A stretch of 8,292 nucleotides of DNA, taken from positions 1 to 8,292 of the forward strand of contig JACZYK010000103.1 of assembly GCA_022571135.1 (NCBI GenBank). The letters are read 5' to 3'. The notes under the pieces were generated by a model. That model made no database searches and was not told the origin of the DNA. It saw nothing but the letters and a program-made list of their open reading frames with translations. The position numbers and the translations under genes are program-made. Below are positions 6,591 to 8,292 of this stretch, piece by piece. The DNA comes from Bacteroidota bacterium (GTDB lineage Bacteria > Bacteroidota > Rhodothermia > Rhodothermales > UBA10348). Each line of letters begins with the position of its first letter. Position 1 is the stretch's first letter.

Positions 6591-6615
6591 CGTTCCGGGC
6601 GTTCTGGGTTGCCCG
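6591..6615. repeat. Short tandem and inverted repeats in the hpd/lipoprotein divergent region
   Basis: In the 140-nt gap between the divergent hpd and lipoprotein genes, CGTTCCGGG (6591-6599) is directly followed by CGTTCTGGG (6600-6608), a tandem 9-bp repeat with one mismatch. CGGGC (6596-6600) also pairs with GCCCG (6611-6615) across a 10-nt loop. These could be part of a regulatory site for one of the two genes. No convincing -35/-10 pair was found for either direction. Confidence 0.25.
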
Positions 6616-6684
6616 CTATATCCTACACTCGAATACGCGAGGACGTTCCGCGGTCATGCATCCTGTTGGTTTGAAGGGCGTAGG

Positions 6685-7857
6685 ATGGCCGATAGTCGGC
6701 TGAGAAGAATGATCTCTCCATCCAGGCACAAACCTTTTGCTCTAACTATGCTTCTCGGGACGGCCGTCCTGGGAATCTCGGCGTGTGAGAGCGAGCCCGA
6801 ATTTTTCGTCTCCGAGATGCAGATCCGGCAACTCTCCTGGGACTCTCTGAGTGTCCATATCAAGTTCGAAGAGTCCACACGCCTGGGAGCGCCGGAAACC
6901 GTGAGTCCTGACAGCAGCTGGTCGACCGTTTTCAGCTCCTCGTTCGATACGCTTTACCACGGGGCCGAGTCGATTATCGTGATCAGAGACGAGGAACTGG
7001 CGGACAGAGAGACGATACTGATCGAGACCTGCGGTACCGTTGGATCCATGACCGCCTGCGAGCAGAGAATGGCGACGGCGTCGCCCAAAAAGATGGAAGC
7101 GGAGACGGACCTGGATTTTCCGCAGAGCGAAGCCTTCGACCGTGTTACGTACCGATTCGATTATCGCCTGAAGAGAAAGGTATTCGGAAGCGAATCCTGG
7201 GAATATATCCGTCACAGAGTGCGCCCTGAGACGTATCTGCTTGCCTACGTCGAGAATCATGAAGCGGATGCCATTCGACTGCCGGTGAGAAGGACCCGTA
7301 ATCGATTCAATCTGGCCAGGTTTGGACATTACCGGGACTTTCGATTCCATATCAAATCGCGCCTTATGGACGCCGATTCGGCTTCGGTTGTGTTCGACCT
7401 GTACACGAGGCTGGGAACGGATGCGGTGAAGGTGGCTGAAAATCGTGTTGTACTGAGGCAGAAATCGCAAGAAGAGCGGCGCTCCGAACTGGCCCAATTG
7501 GTCGAACTCGCAGGAAACCGAATTCTGGATCAGTTGAAGGGTTTTGTCGGACTCAGAACCGCCTATGTTTTCATCAACGATTGGTCATATCGGCCGCTTG
7601 AAAAAACCTATTCATCGGAAATAGAACTCCACTGGAAGAGTGGATTCAGGGGTGAATGGTTCGATATGATCGGGCATCTGACCGTGAAGGCGGACGGGAC
7701 CGCGGGGCAGTACGAATGGCTGCAGGGCAGCACTTCCGCCGAGCGTCGCTGGTTTTCGAGAATGGACTCGACTGTGATTTTTCTGGATGCGTTGTGGCCG
7801 GATGTCGGGCTGCGGCCACGTCTCGAGTCAGATGAAGAGGAATCAGGAAACCCTTAA
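6685..7857 (+). CDS. Putative lipoprotein of unknown function
   Basis: I do not recognise this 390-residue protein. It begins with a basic n-region (MADSRLRRMISPSRHKPF), a hydrophobic segment (ALTMLLGTAVLG, 19-30) and a lipobox ISAC with Cys34, so it is predicted to be exported and lipid-anchored. The mature part is rich in charged and aromatic residues and has only two further cysteines, C116 and C125, which could form a disulphide. A likely amphipathic helix covers about 257-285. The C-terminus is acidic (ESDEEESGNP). No catalytic motif was recognised. ATG 6685 is chosen because GAAGGG ends 6 nt upstream; ATG 6709 (382 residues, Cys at 26) is a reasonable alternative with a weaker GAGAAG upstream. 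Longer extension to 6580 would add an unlikely N-terminus before the signal sequence. The YhdH/AcuI-like gene follows after 39 nt and could be co-transcribed. Confidence 0.8.
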   Translation: MADSRLRRMISPSRHKPFALTMLLGTAVLGISACESEPEFFVSEMQIRQLSWDSLSVHIKFEESTRLGAPETVSPDSSWSTVFSSSFDTLYHGAESIIVIRDEELADRETILIETCGTVGSMTACEQRMATASPKKMEAETDLDFPQSEAFDRVTYRFDYRLKRKVFGSESWEYIRHRVRPETYLLAYVENHEADAIRLPVRRTRNRFNLARFGHYRDFRFHIKSRLMDADSASVVFDLYTRLGTDAVKVAENRVVLRQKSQEERRSELAQLVELAGNRILDQLKGFVGLRTAYVFINDWSYRPLEKTYSSEIELHWKSGFRGEWFDMIGHLTVKADGTAGQYEWLQGSTSAERRWFSRMDSTVIFLDALWPDVGLRPRLESDEEESGNP

Positions 7858-7896
7858 CCTAAGACCAACTCGGAAACGATTATCCGTCACCAAGGC

Positions 7897-8292
7897 ATGT
7901 TTAAAGCACTGATTCTACGCAGAGAGGGTGACCTCGTCGTACCCACTGTCGAGCAACTGTCTGTTGAGGACCTACCGGGAAACGGAGATACGCTCGTCCG
8001 TGTCGAATACTCCAGCATGAACTACAAGGATGCGCTTGCAGTGGCAGATCGGGGGAGGGTGATTCGGGCCGATTTACCGTTCATTCCCGGAATCGATGCG
8101 GCCGGGGAGGTGATCGAAACGATTTCGGATCGCTTTAGTCCCGGCGATGCTATAATCAGTACTGGAGGAGGTGTCGGGGAGAAGTACTGGGGCGGATATT
8201 CGGGTATCCAGAAGATCGATTCCCGCTGGCTCGTCCACCGCCCCGAAAACCTTTCATCGCGGCAGGCGATGATCATCGGAACAGCGGGACTG
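7897..8292 (+). CDS. YhdH/AcuI-family NADPH-dependent oxidoreductase (acrylyl-CoA reductase-like), N-terminal part
   Basis: The frame is open from ATG 7897 to the right edge (132 codons, no stop). It is a medium-chain dehydrogenase/reductase of the zinc-free YhdH/AcuI type, whose members reduce acrylyl-CoA or related unsaturated acyl-CoA compounds, or quinone-like substrates, with NADPH. Signatures in order: SSMNYKDALAVADRG (39-53), PFIPGIDAAGEV (61-72), STGGGVGEKYWGGYS (88-102), WLVHRPENLSSRQAMIIGTAGL (111-132, the last part leading into the cofactor-binding fold). In the E. coli YhdH sequence as I recall it, the third motif reads TGWGVGE; here the tryptophan is glycine. The nucleotide-binding domain lies outside the window, so acrylyl-CoA specificity cannot be tested. 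AAGG sits only 1 nt before the ATG, so the ribosome binding site is not convincing; the start is chosen by family length. Confidence 0.9.
   Translation, partial: MFKALILRREGDLVVPTVEQLSVEDLPGNGDTLVRVEYSSMNYKDALAVADRGRVIRADLPFIPGIDAAGEVIETISDRFSPGDAIISTGGGVGEKYWGGYSGIQKIDSRWLVHRPENLSSRQAMIIGTAGL

Noticed and set aside
6742..7497. 251-codon antisense open frame across the unknown lipoprotein
   Set aside because: The sense frame has a signal sequence, lipobox and ribosome site. The antisense product has low-complexity, His/Arg-rich composition and no motif.

Overview
The window is a gene-dense bacterial chromosome segment of moderate-to-high GC. It holds six complete or nearly complete single-function genes plus two genes cut by the window edges. 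The organism cannot be named from this sequence alone. A eukaryote-like 4-hydroxyphenylpyruvate dioxygenase, the short homogentisate dioxygenase type, an ELWxxDG-repeat lipoprotein and a roughly 440-residue inositol-phosphate synthase together suggest a free-living aerobic heterotroph, possibly of the Bacteroidota/Rhodothermota or another FCB-like lineage. Several genes have clear Shine-Dalgarno sequences (the cytidylyltransferase and both lipoproteins), which is less typical of classical Bacteroidota, so this assignment is tentative.

Layout. (1) Positions 1-443, minus strand: N-terminal third or less of an acetyl-CoA-synthetase-like AMP-forming ligase, cut by the left edge. (2) 444-633: divergent intergenic region with an 8-bp inverted repeat and a good sigma70-like promoter firing to the right. 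(3) 634-about 4118, plus strand: an apparent three-gene operon of myo-inositol-1-phosphate synthase, a stand-alone CTP:inositol-1-phosphate cytidylyltransferase whose GTG start overlaps the preceding stop, and a lipoprotein made of nine 46-residue repeats. (4) 4146-6544, minus strand: a tyrosine/phenylalanine catabolic pair, transcribed hpd then hmgA, facing the inositol operon tail to tail. (5) 6685-7857, plus strand: a lipoprotein of unknown function. (6) 7897-8292, plus strand: start of a YhdH/AcuI-family NADPH-dependent oxidoreductase, cut by the right edge.

How the genes work together. The first two operon genes form a pathway: glucose-6-phosphate to inositol-1-phosphate to CDP-inositol. 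In known systems CDP-inositol feeds a membrane CDP-alcohol phosphotransferase that makes di-myo-inositol phosphate or an inositol lipid. No such domain is present here, so the fate of CDP-inositol is open, and the third gene encodes an exported, lipid-anchored repeat protein rather than the expected transferase. The hpd-hmgA pair converts 4-hydroxyphenylpyruvate to homogentisate and then to maleylacetoacetate; the later steps (isomerase, fumarylacetoacetase) are not in the window. I saw no RNA genes, mobile elements or CRISPR arrays.
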